Origin: Terriglobia bacterium
GTDB lineage: Bacteria; Acidobacteriota; Terriglobia; Terriglobales; Acidobacteriaceae
DNA length: 59,137 nucleotides
Assembly: GCA_020073185.1 (NCBI GenBank)
Contig: JAIQFT010000034.1
Location: forward strand, 1-59,137
Reading direction: 5' to 3'
Under the pieces are notes generated by a model. It did not search any database and had not been told where the DNA came from. It worked only from the letters and a program-made list of their open reading frames with translations. Of this stretch, positions 45,735 to 54,725 are shown one piece after another; the first letter of the stretch is position 1, and each line of letters opens with the position of its first letter. The position numbers and the translations under genes were made by a program.

Positions 45735-45986
45735 CTAACGCATCGTTCTGATTTCGTGGTCGATCCGCTCGACGAAGAGGTAAAGACCGAAGCAGCAGGC
45801 AAAGATCAGCGCGGAAATGATGGTTGCAGGCAATGCCGCGCTGTGCCGGCCGGCTAGATAAGTATCCAGCGTGGCGCTCAGCAGCCAGATTTGCACCATC
45901 AGCAGGACGACGATCAGCGACATCGCGCCAGTGATTGCGTTCAGGCCGCGACTCATCGGCGGCAGCTTGACGGGATCATAGGCCAT
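45735..45986 (-). CDS. Small membrane protein of the Nar-type operon (83 aa)
   Basis: The ATG at 45986 starts 2 bp after the Rieske stop codon, so the two are co-transcribed. The protein has two hydrophobic helices (~17-42, about LNAITGAMSLIVVLLMVQIW; and ~53-73, AALPATIISALIFACCFGLY) and charged ends. It resembles small subunits of membrane oxidoreductases, but I can assign no family. It is the last gene of the NarK-NarB-type operon. Confidence 0.75.
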   Translation of the reverse strand: MAYDPVKLPPMSRGLNAITGAMSLIVVLLMVQIWLLSATLDTYLAGRHSAALPATIISALIFACCFGLYLFVERIDHEIRTMR

Positions 45987-45988
45987 CT

Positions 45989-46492
45989 TCACGACTCCTT
46001 GATGCCTACGGCAACGAGTTCGTTGCCGCGAGTGTCTATCACGATCCGTGGCAGCGGACGCGTTGGCGGGCCGGCCAGCACGCGTCCGTCCTCGACCGCA
46101 AAGAAGCCGTTGTGGCAAGGGCATTCGAGCTTGTTGCTCTTCCGTGAATAGTAAACCGCGCAGCTCAGATGCGTGCACTTCTGGCTGTAGGCGACGTAGG
46201 TGTCCGGCGCCGTGCGAACCATGATGCAGTGGTCTTCAGGCGTCGGATAGGTAAACAGCTTGACCTCGTCGACAGCCAGTTCATCCCTCCGCGCGATGAC
46301 TTGCGGGCCCGGCGCCGCGGGCGCGCGGGTGAACCACGACTTGACTAGGATCCACACCTGACCGACCAACATCGCCAGGCTCGTCAGCACCAGAAATTTG
46401 GTGAATTGCCGGCGCGCGATGTAGCGCTCATCGGCCGTGTGGATGCTGAACTCGTCCTTCCACAGGGGCTGGCTGGCATCCGGTGGGCTCAT
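45989..46492 (-). CDS. Rieske [2Fe-2S] protein, Tat-like membrane anchor
   Basis: The 167-residue protein begins with [19 protein letters not shown] (residues 24-42), a twin-arginine-like sequence leading to one membrane helix (~30-54). The Rieske cluster residues are Cys106 and His108 in CTHLSC, and Cys124 and His127 in CPCHNG; Cys111 and Cys126 form the usual disulfide. Rieske proteins accept electrons from quinol-oxidising cytochrome b and pass them on. If exported it would sit outside the membrane, away from a cytoplasmic nitrate reductase. It overlaps the ferredoxin gene by 4 bp. Confidence 0.9.
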   Translation of the reverse strand: MSPPDASQPLWKDEFSIHTADERYIARRQFTKFLVLTSLAMLVGQVWILVKSWFTRAPAAPGPQVIARRDELAVDEVKLFTYPTPEDHCIMVRTAPDTYVAYSQKCTHLSCAVYYSRKSNKLECPCHNGFFAVEDGRVLAGPPTRPLPRIVIDTRGNELVAVGIKES

Positions 46493-47070
46493 GCGCTCTC
46501 CTTTCCTTCCCAGATGTAGTCGGCCACATCCAGGCTGACGGAATCGAACTTGGCCGGGACCATCATTGCGACCTTTGTCTTAATCGTCTGGTTGCCGAGC
46601 TGGAACATGTTGGTCGGTTTGGCGGGCCGCTTGGCCGCGTCTTCCGGCGTGATGTAGGCGAGCGCCTGACTGGGGCAGACGGTCGCGCACATGGGACGCT
46701 TACCCATCGAGGTGCGGTCGTAGCACATGTCGCACTTCATCATCTGCTGTTCGGCGTCCATCATCTTGGGGATCCCAAATGGGCACGCCAGGACGCAGTT
46801 GTTGCAGGCAATGCAGCGTGGCTTCAGCGAGGAGTGCACGATGCCGTCCTCGCCTTTCTTGATGGCGTCGGCGGGGCAGACCTGCGCGCATGTAGGCTCG
46901 TCGCAGTGCCAGCAGACATACGCGGCGGTGCTGATACTGCTGGGCCGGTCGATGAAGTCGAACTGGATCATCGACTTTCCGCGGTGCGTCTCGCATTCCT
47001 CGCAGGCTTGCAGGCAGGAACGGCAGCCGATGCAGCGCGACGGATCGACATAGAACTCGTAGCCGAACAC
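46489..47070 (-). CDS. Four-cluster ferredoxin (NrfC/NarH-like)
   Basis: The 193-residue protein has four [4Fe-4S] Cys sets in the order of NrfC/FdhB-type subunits: [14 protein letters not shown] (~13-26), [16 protein letters not shown] (~53-68), [12 protein letters not shown] (~86-97) and [20 protein letters not shown] (~113-133). It would shuttle electrons between the cytochrome b part and the molybdoenzyme. It overlaps its neighbours on both sides (stop of the upstream gene at 47070, Rieske start at 46492), evidence of one tight operon. It lacks a signal peptide. Confidence 0.92.
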   Translation of the reverse strand: MFGYEFYVDPSRCIGCRSCLQACEECETHRGKSMIQFDFIDRPSSISTAAYVCWHCDEPTCAQVCPADAIKKGEDGIVHSSLKPRCIACNNCVLACPFGIPKMMDAEQQMMKCDMCYDRTSMGKRPMCATVCPSQALAYITPEDAAKRPAKPTNMFQLGNQTIKTKVAMMVPAKFDSVSLDVADYIWEGKESA

Positions 47071-49301
47071 TAGCCAGCCCCCGTGCCATTGCTATGAGCT
47101 TCGCGATCGTCGGGACCCGGATCGCGTATCGCTACCTTGCGAATGCGGCAGGCGGACACCTTGAACTCGGGGATCTTGCTGCGCGGGTCGAGCGTGCGGT
47201 GCGTCAGCCGGTTGGCGCTGCGTACGCCCGGCCAGTGGTATGGAATGAAGACGGTGTCGGGCCGGATGGTTCGCACCACCATCGCTGGCACGGTGATCTC
47301 GTCGCGGCGGGTCGTAACCGTCACATAATCGCCATCCTTGATGCCGCACCGCTCGGCCAGCCGCGGGTGGATCTCGACACGTGGTTCGGGGTACTGCTCC
47401 ACCAATGCGCCGATGCGCCGGGTCTGTGTGCCGCTCAGATACTGGCTCACGACCCGCCCGGTGGTCAGATAGATCGGATAGTCCTGATCCACGGGATCGC
47501 CGCTCGGCCGCCAGGTCGTGATCTGGAAATGGGCCTTGCCGTCGCTGGTGTGGAACTTCTTGTCTTCGAACAGACGCGGCGTTCCGGGATGATCCAGCGT
47601 GGGGCAGGGCCAGAACACGCCTTTTTGCGCATCCACTTTTTCGTACGTGATACCGTAATAATCGGCCACGCCGCCCTTCGACGCGATGCGCAGCTCTTCC
47701 AGGATCTCGCGCGGTGTGCGGAACGGAAACTTGTCACCGCGTCCAAGGCGGTGGGCCAGGTCCACAATGATTTCGGAATCGCGTCGCGCCTGTCCCGGAG
47801 GCGTGACGCTGGGGACCCAGTGGATGACACGGCCCTCCGCGCTACAGCCCAGCCCTTCTTCCTCCTCTTGCAGGCTGCCCGGCAACACCACGTCCGCGTA
47901 GCCCGCGGTTTCGCTCATGAAGAAATCGATGATGCCGAAGAATTCCAGCTTGGTTAGCGCTTCGCGCGTGAAATTGGAATCCGGCAGCGAGACCAGCGGA
48001 TTGAAGCACAGCGAGAACAGCGCCTTGATCGTGCCGTCGTGGATGGCGTTCATGATTTCCTGCGCGGATAAGCCCGGCTGCGGCAGCTCGCTCTCCGCAA
48101 TGCCCCACACTTCTGCGATGTATTGGCGCGCGGCGGGATCGGTGAGGGAACGCTGACCGGGAAGCTGGTCGCACTTCTGCCCGTGCTCGCGGCCGCCCTG
48201 CCCGTTGCCCTGGCCGGTGATCATGGTCGGCCCGCAGCCTTCGCGGCCGATCTTGCCCAGCGCAAGCATGAGGTTGATTACGCCGAGGCAGTTCTCGACG
48301 CCCTTCGAATGGTGCTCCAGCCCGCGCGCATGCAGGGCGATGGCGCGGTCGCACTTCGCCATCCAGTGAGCCGCTTTCTCGATGGCGTCGGGCGGGACAC
48401 CACTCATTTCGGCCGCGGTGCCCGGGTCGTACGCCTGCACCGACGTCACCACGTCATTCCAACCGGTCGTGTACTCCTCGATGAAGTCGCGGTCTTCCAG
48501 CTTGTCGCGCACGATAACGTGCAGCATTCCGAGCAGCAGCGCCAGGTCGGTACCGGGCCGCACCGGCAAGTAGAGGTCGGCATTGCGGGTGATCGGGGTC
48601 ATGCGCGGGTCGGCGACGATGAGCCGCCCGCCGTTGTCGCGGCAGCGCCAGATGTAATCGGTGGTGATCGGCGCGCAGTCGCCGATGTTGGCGCCGATGA
48701 CGAACAGCACATTCGCCCTGGGTATGTCATCCCATGGGATGGTGCTGCGGTCCACGCCAAACGCCAGCTTGTACGCGGTCCCGGCCGAGACCATGCACAA
48801 CCTGCCGTTGTAATCGATATGTCGTGTTCCGACCGCGAGCCGCGCGAACTTGCCGAGCAGGTACGACTTCTCGGTCGAGAGCGATGCTCCGCCGTAGACG
48901 GCGACCGCGTCCTTGCCATGCTGAGCTTGGATGTCACGGATGCGTTTGACCGTGAAGGCGAGCGCCTCGTCCCAAGTCGCGGGATGGAATCCCTGGTCGG
49001 TTCTCATCAGCGGCTGTAACAGCCGGTCGGGATGCGACGACTGCATGTAACGCTTTACGCCCTTCGGGCAAAGCATCCCTTTGTTGAACGGAAAATCTTC
49101 CCAGGGCTCGAAACCGATGATCGTGTTCTCGCGGACCTTGAGCTGGATGCCGCACTGCTGCCCGCAGAAGCAGCAGTGTGTCTTCACCAGCTTGTCCGCG
49201 GGATGGGTGGATTCGTCACGCCAGCCGCCCGGCGGAGTAAAGTTCAAATGCGGGCCGAACTGCTTAATGAGGACGTCGGGCGAGAGAGGCGGTTTAGCCA
49301 C
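47070..49301 (-). CDS. narB: NarB/NapA-like molybdopterin nitrate reductase
   Basis: The 743-residue bis-MGD enzyme has the [4Fe-4S] motif CCFCGQQC with Cys78 (residues 43/46/50/78). The Mo-ligand loop is [20 protein letters not shown]: Cys169 followed by Met, as in NarB/NapA/NasA (C-M-x-S-A). Its C-terminal block [15 protein letters not shown] is also as in assimilatory types. It carries no signal peptide and is likely cytoplasmic. GTG at 49301 with AGGAGG upstream sets the start; the frame is open upstream to 49505 but overlaps the NarK-fusion gene. The first 8 bp overlap the fusion gene's end. The gene encodes nitrate-to-nitrite reduction by inference. Confidence 0.8.
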   Translation of the reverse strand: MAKPPLSPDVLIKQFGPHLNFTPPGGWRDESTHPADKLVKTHCCFCGQQCGIQLKVRENTIIGFEPWEDFPFNKGMLCPKGVKRYMQSSHPDRLLQPLMRTDQGFHPATWDEALAFTVKRIRDIQAQHGKDAVAVYGGASLSTEKSYLLGKFARLAVGTRHIDYNGRLCMVSAGTAYKLAFGVDRSTIPWDDIPRANVLFVIGANIGDCAPITTDYIWRCRDNGGRLIVADPRMTPITRNADLYLPVRPGTDLALLLGMLHVIVRDKLEDRDFIEEYTTGWNDVVTSVQAYDPGTAAEMSGVPPDAIEKAAHWMAKCDRAIALHARGLEHHSKGVENCLGVINLMLALGKIGREGCGPTMITGQGNGQGGREHGQKCDQLPGQRSLTDPAARQYIAEVWGIAESELPQPGLSAQEIMNAIHDGTIKALFSLCFNPLVSLPDSNFTREALTKLEFFGIIDFFMSETAGYADVVLPGSLQEEEEGLGCSAEGRVIHWVPSVTPPGQARRDSEIIVDLAHRLGRGDKFPFRTPREILEELRIASKGGVADYYGITYEKVDAQKGVFWPCPTLDHPGTPRLFEDKKFHTSDGKAHFQITTWRPSGDPVDQDYPIYLTTGRVVSQYLSGTQTRRIGALVEQYPEPRVEIHPRLAERCGIKDGDYVTVTTRRDEITVPAMVVRTIRPDTVFIPYHWPGVRSANRLTHRTLDPRSKIPEFKVSACRIRKVAIRDPGPDDREAHSNGTGAG

Positions 49302-51519
49302 GAGCTTCCTCCTGGAGCCGTATTTGCGCCGACGAGAGCGCCTTCCGTTTGCAGGCCGGGCACAGCTCCTGCCAATTGCCGGCCGGGCCCTCAATCGTGT
49401 AATCGAAGCCGAGCTGGGGAAGCACCTGCTTGAGATCGTCGATATGCATGCGCGACGCGAAACGCTCACCGCAGCGGGCGCACTTCGCGCCTTCCCCTTG
49501 TTCACCCGCCTGCTGGTACAGTTTCACGCCGAGCTGCGCAGGCCGCTGGAAGATATGGAAGAACTTGCCGAACGGCAGGTAGAGCAGGCCGGCGATCACG
49601 GTGATGGCGTGCAGGATCGCGAGGAAACTGTAGGAGGCTCCGCCCAGCCAGATCTGCGAGACCGTCAGCGCCAGCCCGGTAACGGAGATTGCAAACAGCA
49701 GGATGAGAGGAAAAAAATCCATCATCACCGTCTGCACGGCTTGGGCACCTTCGTCGCGAAGTCGCCGCCAGAGCGAGAGCGCGATGCCCGCCAGCACCAG
49801 CAACGCCGCAATGTCGAGGCCGTGGTACATGATTTCCGCGGCGGCCGAGTGCACCGGCAGGCGTCCAACGTCGAAGCCGAAGACGTGAACGACGTAGGTC
49901 ATCTGGTCGTTAAGCGGCGTGGTGAAGTGGATCCAGCCGAACACCAGCGGGAAGGTGATAAGGACCGCAAGCATGCATCCCCAGAAGATGAACTGGTGCA
50001 TGCACCAGCGCAGCCGCGATCGCCTCTGAATGAACGCTTGCGCCAGGATGTGCGTTCCCGCGGTGCCGAGCACGCGCGCCAGGCTGCGTATCGGCCCCTC
50101 TTTCCAGAACAGTTGCCAGCCGCGCCGCCAGTAAATTTTGGTCGGGGGCTTCTGGATCCAGACGTGGTAGTGGTAGGTCACGCCCCAGGCCGCAAAGATC
50201 ACGGCGAAGGTGTACACAACCAGCGCTGGATCGAAGTTAGCCAGGTTACGTGAGCCGACCACGATGGCAGCCACCAGCAGCGCAGTCCAGGTGGTAGCCC
50301 ACGCGCCGGCACGGATGGAATCGGTCGTACGGCGCAGGTCTGCGGGAAGCACCGCCTCCAGCGACTCCTGCCTCGGCACGAAGACGATTCGGTTGATCCA
50401 CCACATCAGCAGCGCGGTGGTTGAGAGCAGGACGAACCCCGGCCAGATCGCGCCGACGCGATCGCGGAACACGCCGAGCAGCAGCGGCGGAAAGAATCCG
50501 CCCATGCCGCCCATCGCTCCCACCAGGCCGGTGACGGTGGCGCGCTCGGTCGGGAAGTAACGCGGCACCAGTTGGAAAACGGCGCCGTTGCCCATACCCA
50601 GCAGGGCGGCGCATCCTAAAGCGCCGACGGTGAAGGGCACAATGGACTTCCATCCCAGTAGAAGAGCGAACAGGGCAATGGCGAAAAATACGCCGCTCAG
50701 CACGCGTGCGCCGCCGATCTTGTCGGAGAGCCAGCCGCCGATCGGGCGCATCAGTGTCGCCAGCACGACGAAGCCCGCTGTGCGAAAGCCGGCGTCGGCC
50801 GGCTTGAGACCGTAATCGTCCTTGAGCAGAGTCGGCAGATAGATGGAAAACGCGACGAACCCGCCGAAGGTCAGGAAGTAGAACGCCGCCAGCGCCCAGG
50901 AGAGCCGTTCGCGGGCAAGTACGCGCAGCATGTCCCCGACAGATTTCGGGTGAACGGTGACCGGTGCGTTACGCGCGAATATAAAGAAGATGATTGCCCA
51001 GACCGCACAGAGAGTCGCCATCCCGCGATACACACTGGCGAAACCGAATCTAAGAGCGACAACCGGGCCGAGAAATACCGCCGCCGACTGCCCTATGTTT
51101 CCCAGCCCGTACACGCCCAGCGCGCTGCCCTGGCGCTCCATCGTGTACCAGCGCGAGACGTAACCCACGCCGATCGCGAACGACGATCCCGCCATCCCCA
51201 GGAAGAACGCCACTGCCAGGAGTTGGTGCAGTCCGCTCGCTTTCGGTACCGCTAGCAGTGGGAGAACCACGAAGGCAATCAGCAGAGCGAACGTAATCCG
51301 GCCGCCGAAGCGGTCGGTGAGCATGCCCATGGGAATGCGCGCTAGGGATCCCAACAGCACCGGTACCGCCACCAGCAGCGCCGTCTGCGAGGCGGTCAGG
51401 TGCAATTGCTGCCGGAACATCGGCGCGAAGGCGGCGATCAGTCCCCACGCCGCGAAGCAGATCGCGAACGAGATGGTGCCCAGGGCGAGATGCCGCGCGC
51501 CCGATGCTTGCGTGGTCAT
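49294..51519 (-). CDS. NarK-type nitrate/nitrite transporter fused to NarI-like cytochrome b and zinc ribbon
   Basis: The 741-residue protein has three parts. Residues ~1-385 are an MFS carrier of the NarK type (LLAVPVLLGSLARIPMGMLT, then ALGVYGLGNIGQSAAVFLG, and GNGAVFQLVPRYFPTERATV). Residues ~400-660 are a membrane b-type domain with histidines in CMHQFIFW, YHGLDIAAL, LHAITVIAG and FFHIFQRP, close to NarI/HmeC/QmoC membrane subunits. The C-terminus (CARC at ~680 and CPAC at ~720) is a zinc-ribbon-like knuckle. NarK and NarI are normally separate; here one polypeptide could import nitrate and deliver quinol electrons. The ATG at 51519 is preferred over the TTG at 51552. Confidence 0.85.
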   Translation of the reverse strand: MTTQASGARHLALGTISFAICFAAWGLIAAFAPMFRQQLHLTASQTALLVAVPVLLGSLARIPMGMLTDRFGGRITFALLIAFVVLPLLAVPKASGLHQLLAVAFFLGMAGSSFAIGVGYVSRWYTMERQGSALGVYGLGNIGQSAAVFLGPVVALRFGFASVYRGMATLCAVWAIIFFIFARNAPVTVHPKSVGDMLRVLARERLSWALAAFYFLTFGGFVAFSIYLPTLLKDDYGLKPADAGFRTAGFVVLATLMRPIGGWLSDKIGGARVLSGVFFAIALFALLLGWKSIVPFTVGALGCAALLGMGNGAVFQLVPRYFPTERATVTGLVGAMGGMGGFFPPLLLGVFRDRVGAIWPGFVLLSTTALLMWWINRIVFVPRQESLEAVLPADLRRTTDSIRAGAWATTWTALLVAAIVVGSRNLANFDPALVVYTFAVIFAAWGVTYHYHVWIQKPPTKIYWRRGWQLFWKEGPIRSLARVLGTAGTHILAQAFIQRRSRLRWCMHQFIFWGCMLAVLITFPLVFGWIHFTTPLNDQMTYVVHVFGFDVGRLPVHSAAAEIMYHGLDIAALLVLAGIALSLWRRLRDEGAQAVQTVMMDFFPLILLFAISVTGLALTVSQIWLGGASYSFLAILHAITVIAGLLYLPFGKFFHIFQRPAQLGVKLYQQAGEQGEGAKCARCGERFASRMHIDDLKQVLPQLGFDYTIEGPAGNWQELCPACKRKALSSAQIRLQEEARG

Positions 51520-51601
51520 ACGAGCTTCAGGGGGTGTTTCCAGCGCAGCCAAACCATGATTGTATCCGAGACTCCAGAGCTCTAGTCACCCTCACCATTA
51601 T

Positions 51602-51614
51602 ATCGCTAGACGAT
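51602..51614. promoter_or_regulatory. ATCG-centred dyad upstream of NarK fusion
   Basis: ATCGCTAGACGAT, 83 bp upstream of the ATG at 51519, is a near copy of the dyad at 44399-44411 (10 of 13 identical). It is flanked on the left by TATAT. It could be a common operator of the two anaerobic gene sets. Evidence is limited to sequence similarity. Confidence 0.45.
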
Positions 51615-51855
51615 GTAATCAGCCGCAAACCACCGGCGGCTTGGGCGAACCAAGCTCCTTCGGAGATTCACCGCAAACTAACGTCACTGCCGTGACAACG
51701 TGAGCGGGTAAGTAACTGAAACTGGGGGCATGAGTGCTGTTCCAAAACCATCGCCAGCAGGCCCTTTGACGGTAACGGCGGGCCATCGAAAAATGCGTGC
51801 CATCGCTCGATGCTGCTTGCGCCTGCCGGAATCGAATTTGATCGTCCAATCCGCG

Positions 51856-52689
51856 CTACAGAGCACTCCACTCGCCCCCCTCCAAGAACCGGTCAGCTTC
51901 GGACGGTCCCCACGTTCCTGCGGCATAATTCGGAAATTGCGCGGAAGAACCGCTTTCCCAGGCCCGCAGGATGGGGGTGACCAACGACCATGCCGCTTCC
52001 ACCGCGTCGCTGCGCGCGAACAAGGTTGGATCCCCCAACCTGCAGTCCAACAGCAAGCGTTCGTAGGCCGGCGCCGCCGCAACGCCGAATAAGGTCGCGT
52101 AGCGGAAGTCCATGCTAACGGGGCACACGTGCACTGCCGGGCCGGGCACCTTGGCGCCAAATTTCAGCGATATGCCTTCGTCCGGTTGGATGCGCACTAC
52201 CAAGAGGTTGGGCTCGATTCCATCGGGAGAGCAGCGTTCAAACAATCGCAGCGGCGCCTGCTTGAACTGGATCGCGATCTCCGTGGTCCGCTTCGGCATG
52301 CGCTTTCCCGCCCGCAAATAGAACGGCACTCCGGCCCAACGCCAGTTGTCCAGGTAGACCTTCATGGCGACAAAAGTTTCGGTCTGCGATTCCGGGCCCA
52401 CGCCTGGTTCAGAGCGATATCCAGCCACCTCGTGTCCGTCCACCCAGCCAGGGCCGTAGTGACCGCGTACCACGAACTTTTCGACTTCGTTCTGGGCAAT
52501 GGCTGCCGAGTTGCAGAGCGCCGGCATCAGCTTGCGCCGCGTGAGATCGCCGGAAGCACCGAAGATGACGGTGACGCACGGCTCCGGCGTGCACTCCACT
52601 CGCATTTCTTCCTCGATAGGATTCACAACGGGCGCGACCATGACGCTGTTTTGCTGCTTATTTCTCCCCCCGGCAGCTACCGTTTTCAT
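51856..52689 (-). pseudogene. zwf: Glucose-6-phosphate dehydrogenase with large internal deletion
   Basis: The frame begins (ATG 52689) with the NADP-fold motif TVIFGASGDLTRRKLMPALC (~residues 40-59). It jumps after ~residue 65 to a segment from the last third of G6PDH (FVVRGHYGPG, then FYLRAGKRMPKRTTEIAIQF and the C-terminal LVTPILRAW). About 250 residues are missing, including the active-site His region and most substrate contacts, yet the frame stays open. The product would be ~277 residues against a usual ~510. The gene overlaps the stop of the transketolase fragment, so the two were once an operon. Confidence 0.85.
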
Positions 52690-52901
52690 CGTGCGGTCGC
52701 CGGCCTGGTGACACGCGTCCACAGCGCGTACGCCATCGGCGCCGCCCCCAACGGCAGCCCGGGATGTCCCGAATGTGCCTGCTCCACCGCATCCACGCCC
52801 AGGAACCGAAGCCTATTGATGCACAGCTCATCCAGTGCCTGGGTAGAGCCTGCCGCTTGCCATGGCTTAGTAACCGGAAAATTCCTCAGTGCGGATGTCA
52901 T
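52686..52901 (-). pseudogene. Transketolase N-terminal fragment
   Basis: The 71-residue frame contains the start of transketolase: [20 protein letters not shown] then [19 protein letters not shown] and WTRVTRP. After ~65 residues the homology ends and a stop follows (TGA at 52686-52688, overlapping the zwf ATG). The remaining 600 residues, including the thiamine-diphosphate site, are missing. It is a remnant of a deleted pentose-phosphate operon. Confidence 0.85.
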
Positions 52902-53348
52902 CTTGGGTGGTCAGCCGTATTCTTGTCCGCCGCAGCACAGGGAATGTCACGCTTTTCGCGTTTGACCAAGGTCAGGAGCTGAGTGAACAGTAGTTGTAAG
53001 AGCAAACACATGGTTGACACATTGAATCCGCAGCCAGCGTGACTTCGCCACTTGATCAGCAAATTCTCAGGCGGCAAGTCTTCGTTCCTTCGTCTAGGGC
53101 GGATTACTGCCGGTTATCTCGTCATACGACCAAGTGCTCCGATCCGTCCGCACCGGCCAAGACGCGACGCTACCTATTGACCGGGTCTGAGCACACCTAC
53201 TACGTCCGGCATTGGTCTCGCCCAATAAGGACAGTCCGGGCAGGACTGCTATGGTTTGAACCCGTGCCGCAAGTGGAGGATAATGCGCGGGAAAGGCGCG
53301 TGCTTCTTGGTGTCGCGCCAGAAAAGTAAGAACAATCGGACGTGAGCC
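52902..53348. other. Gene-free stretch (~450 bp)
   Basis: I see no credible gene. The open frame 53039-53329 has no ribosome-binding site or natural composition. It separates the pentose-phosphate remnants from the methyltransferase gene and may hold its promoter. Confidence 0.5.
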
Positions 53349-54116
53349 ATGAATCAGGCAGCCTCGTCGAAGCCCGCCAAAGCCTCGCTGGAGGCTTTGA
53401 TTGAAAACTATGACATCGGAGTTGAATCATTCCATCCTGGTGGACCAGGCCTGACGCTGGAGCTTGCCGAGCGCTGCCGTGTGCACAGGGGCAGCAACGT
53501 GATGGACGTCGCCTCGGGAGCCGGGGCGACAGCTTGCCTCATCGCGAAACAATTTGGCTGTTCCGTCATCGGAATCGATTCATCGGAGCACATGCTGGAA
53601 CGTGCCCGCAAAAAGGCCTCTGAATGCGGGCTGGCCATCGAGTTCCGGCTGGGCGATGCCCATGCGTTGCCTGCCAATGACGGGAGCTTTGACGCGGTAA
53701 TCTGCGAATGTACGATGTGCGCGCTCAACAAACAGAGCGCATTGAAGGAGATGTATCGTGTGCTAAAGCCGGGAGGATATGCGGGGATCCACGATCTTTG
53801 CTGGAAGGAAGGTGCTTCCGCGCGCCTGAGGGCCGCGCTTGTCGAACTGGAGAATGAGCGCCCCGAAACGCTGGCGGGCTGGAAGCAGTGTTTTGAACAG
53901 GCGGGCTTTCGCGACGTGGTCGTCGATGACCGTTCTGCTCTGCTTCTGCCGAGTCTGGAACAAGTCCGCAGCCAGGTGAGCTTCTTGCAGCGTCTGAAAT
54001 TGTCCTGGGCTGTGGTTCGCCGGTGGGGCGTCAGAGGACTGCTTCGAGTGCTGCGTTCCGTGAGGATCTGTCGCAGCCCATTCCTCGGATATGGGATCAT
54101 CGTCGGGAGCAAGTAG
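53349..54116 (+). CDS. Class I SAM-dependent methyltransferase
   Basis: The 255-residue protein has the Rossmann methyltransferase motifs: motif I NVMDVASGAGATACLIA (~50-66), the acidic turn VIGIDSSEHMLERARKK, motif for adenine EFRLGDAHALPANDGSFDAV, and LKEMYRVLKPGG. A Cys-rich stretch ICECTMCALNK is present, and a basic C-terminal helix region (~220-245) ends in a hydrophobic tail. The UbiE/arsenite-methyltransferase-like core suggests a small or lipid substrate, not known. A radical SAM gene lies 600 bp downstream on the same strand. Confidence 0.88.
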   Translation: MNQAASSKPAKASLEALIENYDIGVESFHPGGPGLTLELAERCRVHRGSNVMDVASGAGATACLIAKQFGCSVIGIDSSEHMLERARKKASECGLAIEFRLGDAHALPANDGSFDAVICECTMCALNKQSALKEMYRVLKPGGYAGIHDLCWKEGASARLRAALVELENERPETLAGWKQCFEQAGFRDVVVDDRSALLLPSLEQVRSQVSFLQRLKLSWAVVRRWGVRGLLRVLRSVRICRSPFLGYGIIVGSK

Positions 54117-54200
54117 CGACCCAGGGAGTTTCCATCACGTATTCAAAAAGGTCTTGCACGGGCGGCGCGCATCCTCACAGCGCAGCAACAGCCGGGAGAG

Positions 54201-54284
54201 ATGGGGAGCAACGCCACGAAGGACGACTTTGCCTTTGTCTTCGGCTGGCTCTTCAAGCTCTTTGTCGGATGGGCCCGCCCGTAA
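54201..54284 (+). CDS. Possible 27-residue peptide
   Basis: An ATG follows GGGAGAG immediately and codes for a short amphipathic peptide (MGSNATKDDFAFVFGWLFKL then FVGWARP) with an aromatic/hydrophobic core. The spacing of the ribosome-binding site is tight, and the reading frame could be chance. It sits in the gap between the methyltransferase and the radical SAM genes. Confidence 0.3.
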   Translation: MGSNATKDDFAFVFGWLFKLFVGWARP

Positions 54285-54725
54285 GTGGCCGCTACTAGGA
54301 ACCACTAGGAAAGCGAAGTGGTGGCGCAAAGGTAGGTTCAGAGTGGCCCGTCATTCAAGGGGAAGGTTGACTTACGCCGCAATTCACCACAACATACCCT
54401 CCGGTCCGGATCGATTCGCTCCGCTCTCAGAGCCCTTCTGAACCGCGGGTACCGCAGGTACGGCAATTGCTCGCGCGGATCCCTACAGCTCGCTATCTTT
54501 CCAAAAGATACGCCTTCAGGAGCCCTTCCGCTACGACGCCAGTGCCAGTGCGAGACTCGGCCCACGCCCACGTTGCGGCCCTCGTGTACCAAAACGGAAC
54601 GGTATTGTCGCATTCGCACTGCCAGGCTGCGACACGTTTCCGAAATCATGCCAAGCTTAGGCATACACGAACGGGTGTTGCGCGCCTTGTTGAAGGCCTG
54701 TTCCGCCTCGGTGGAGGGAGTAATC

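Noticed and set aside
49081-50253. 390-codon plus-strand frame at the NarK/NarB junction
   Set aside because: The opposite strand encodes well-conserved membrane and Mo proteins; this frame lacks natural composition.
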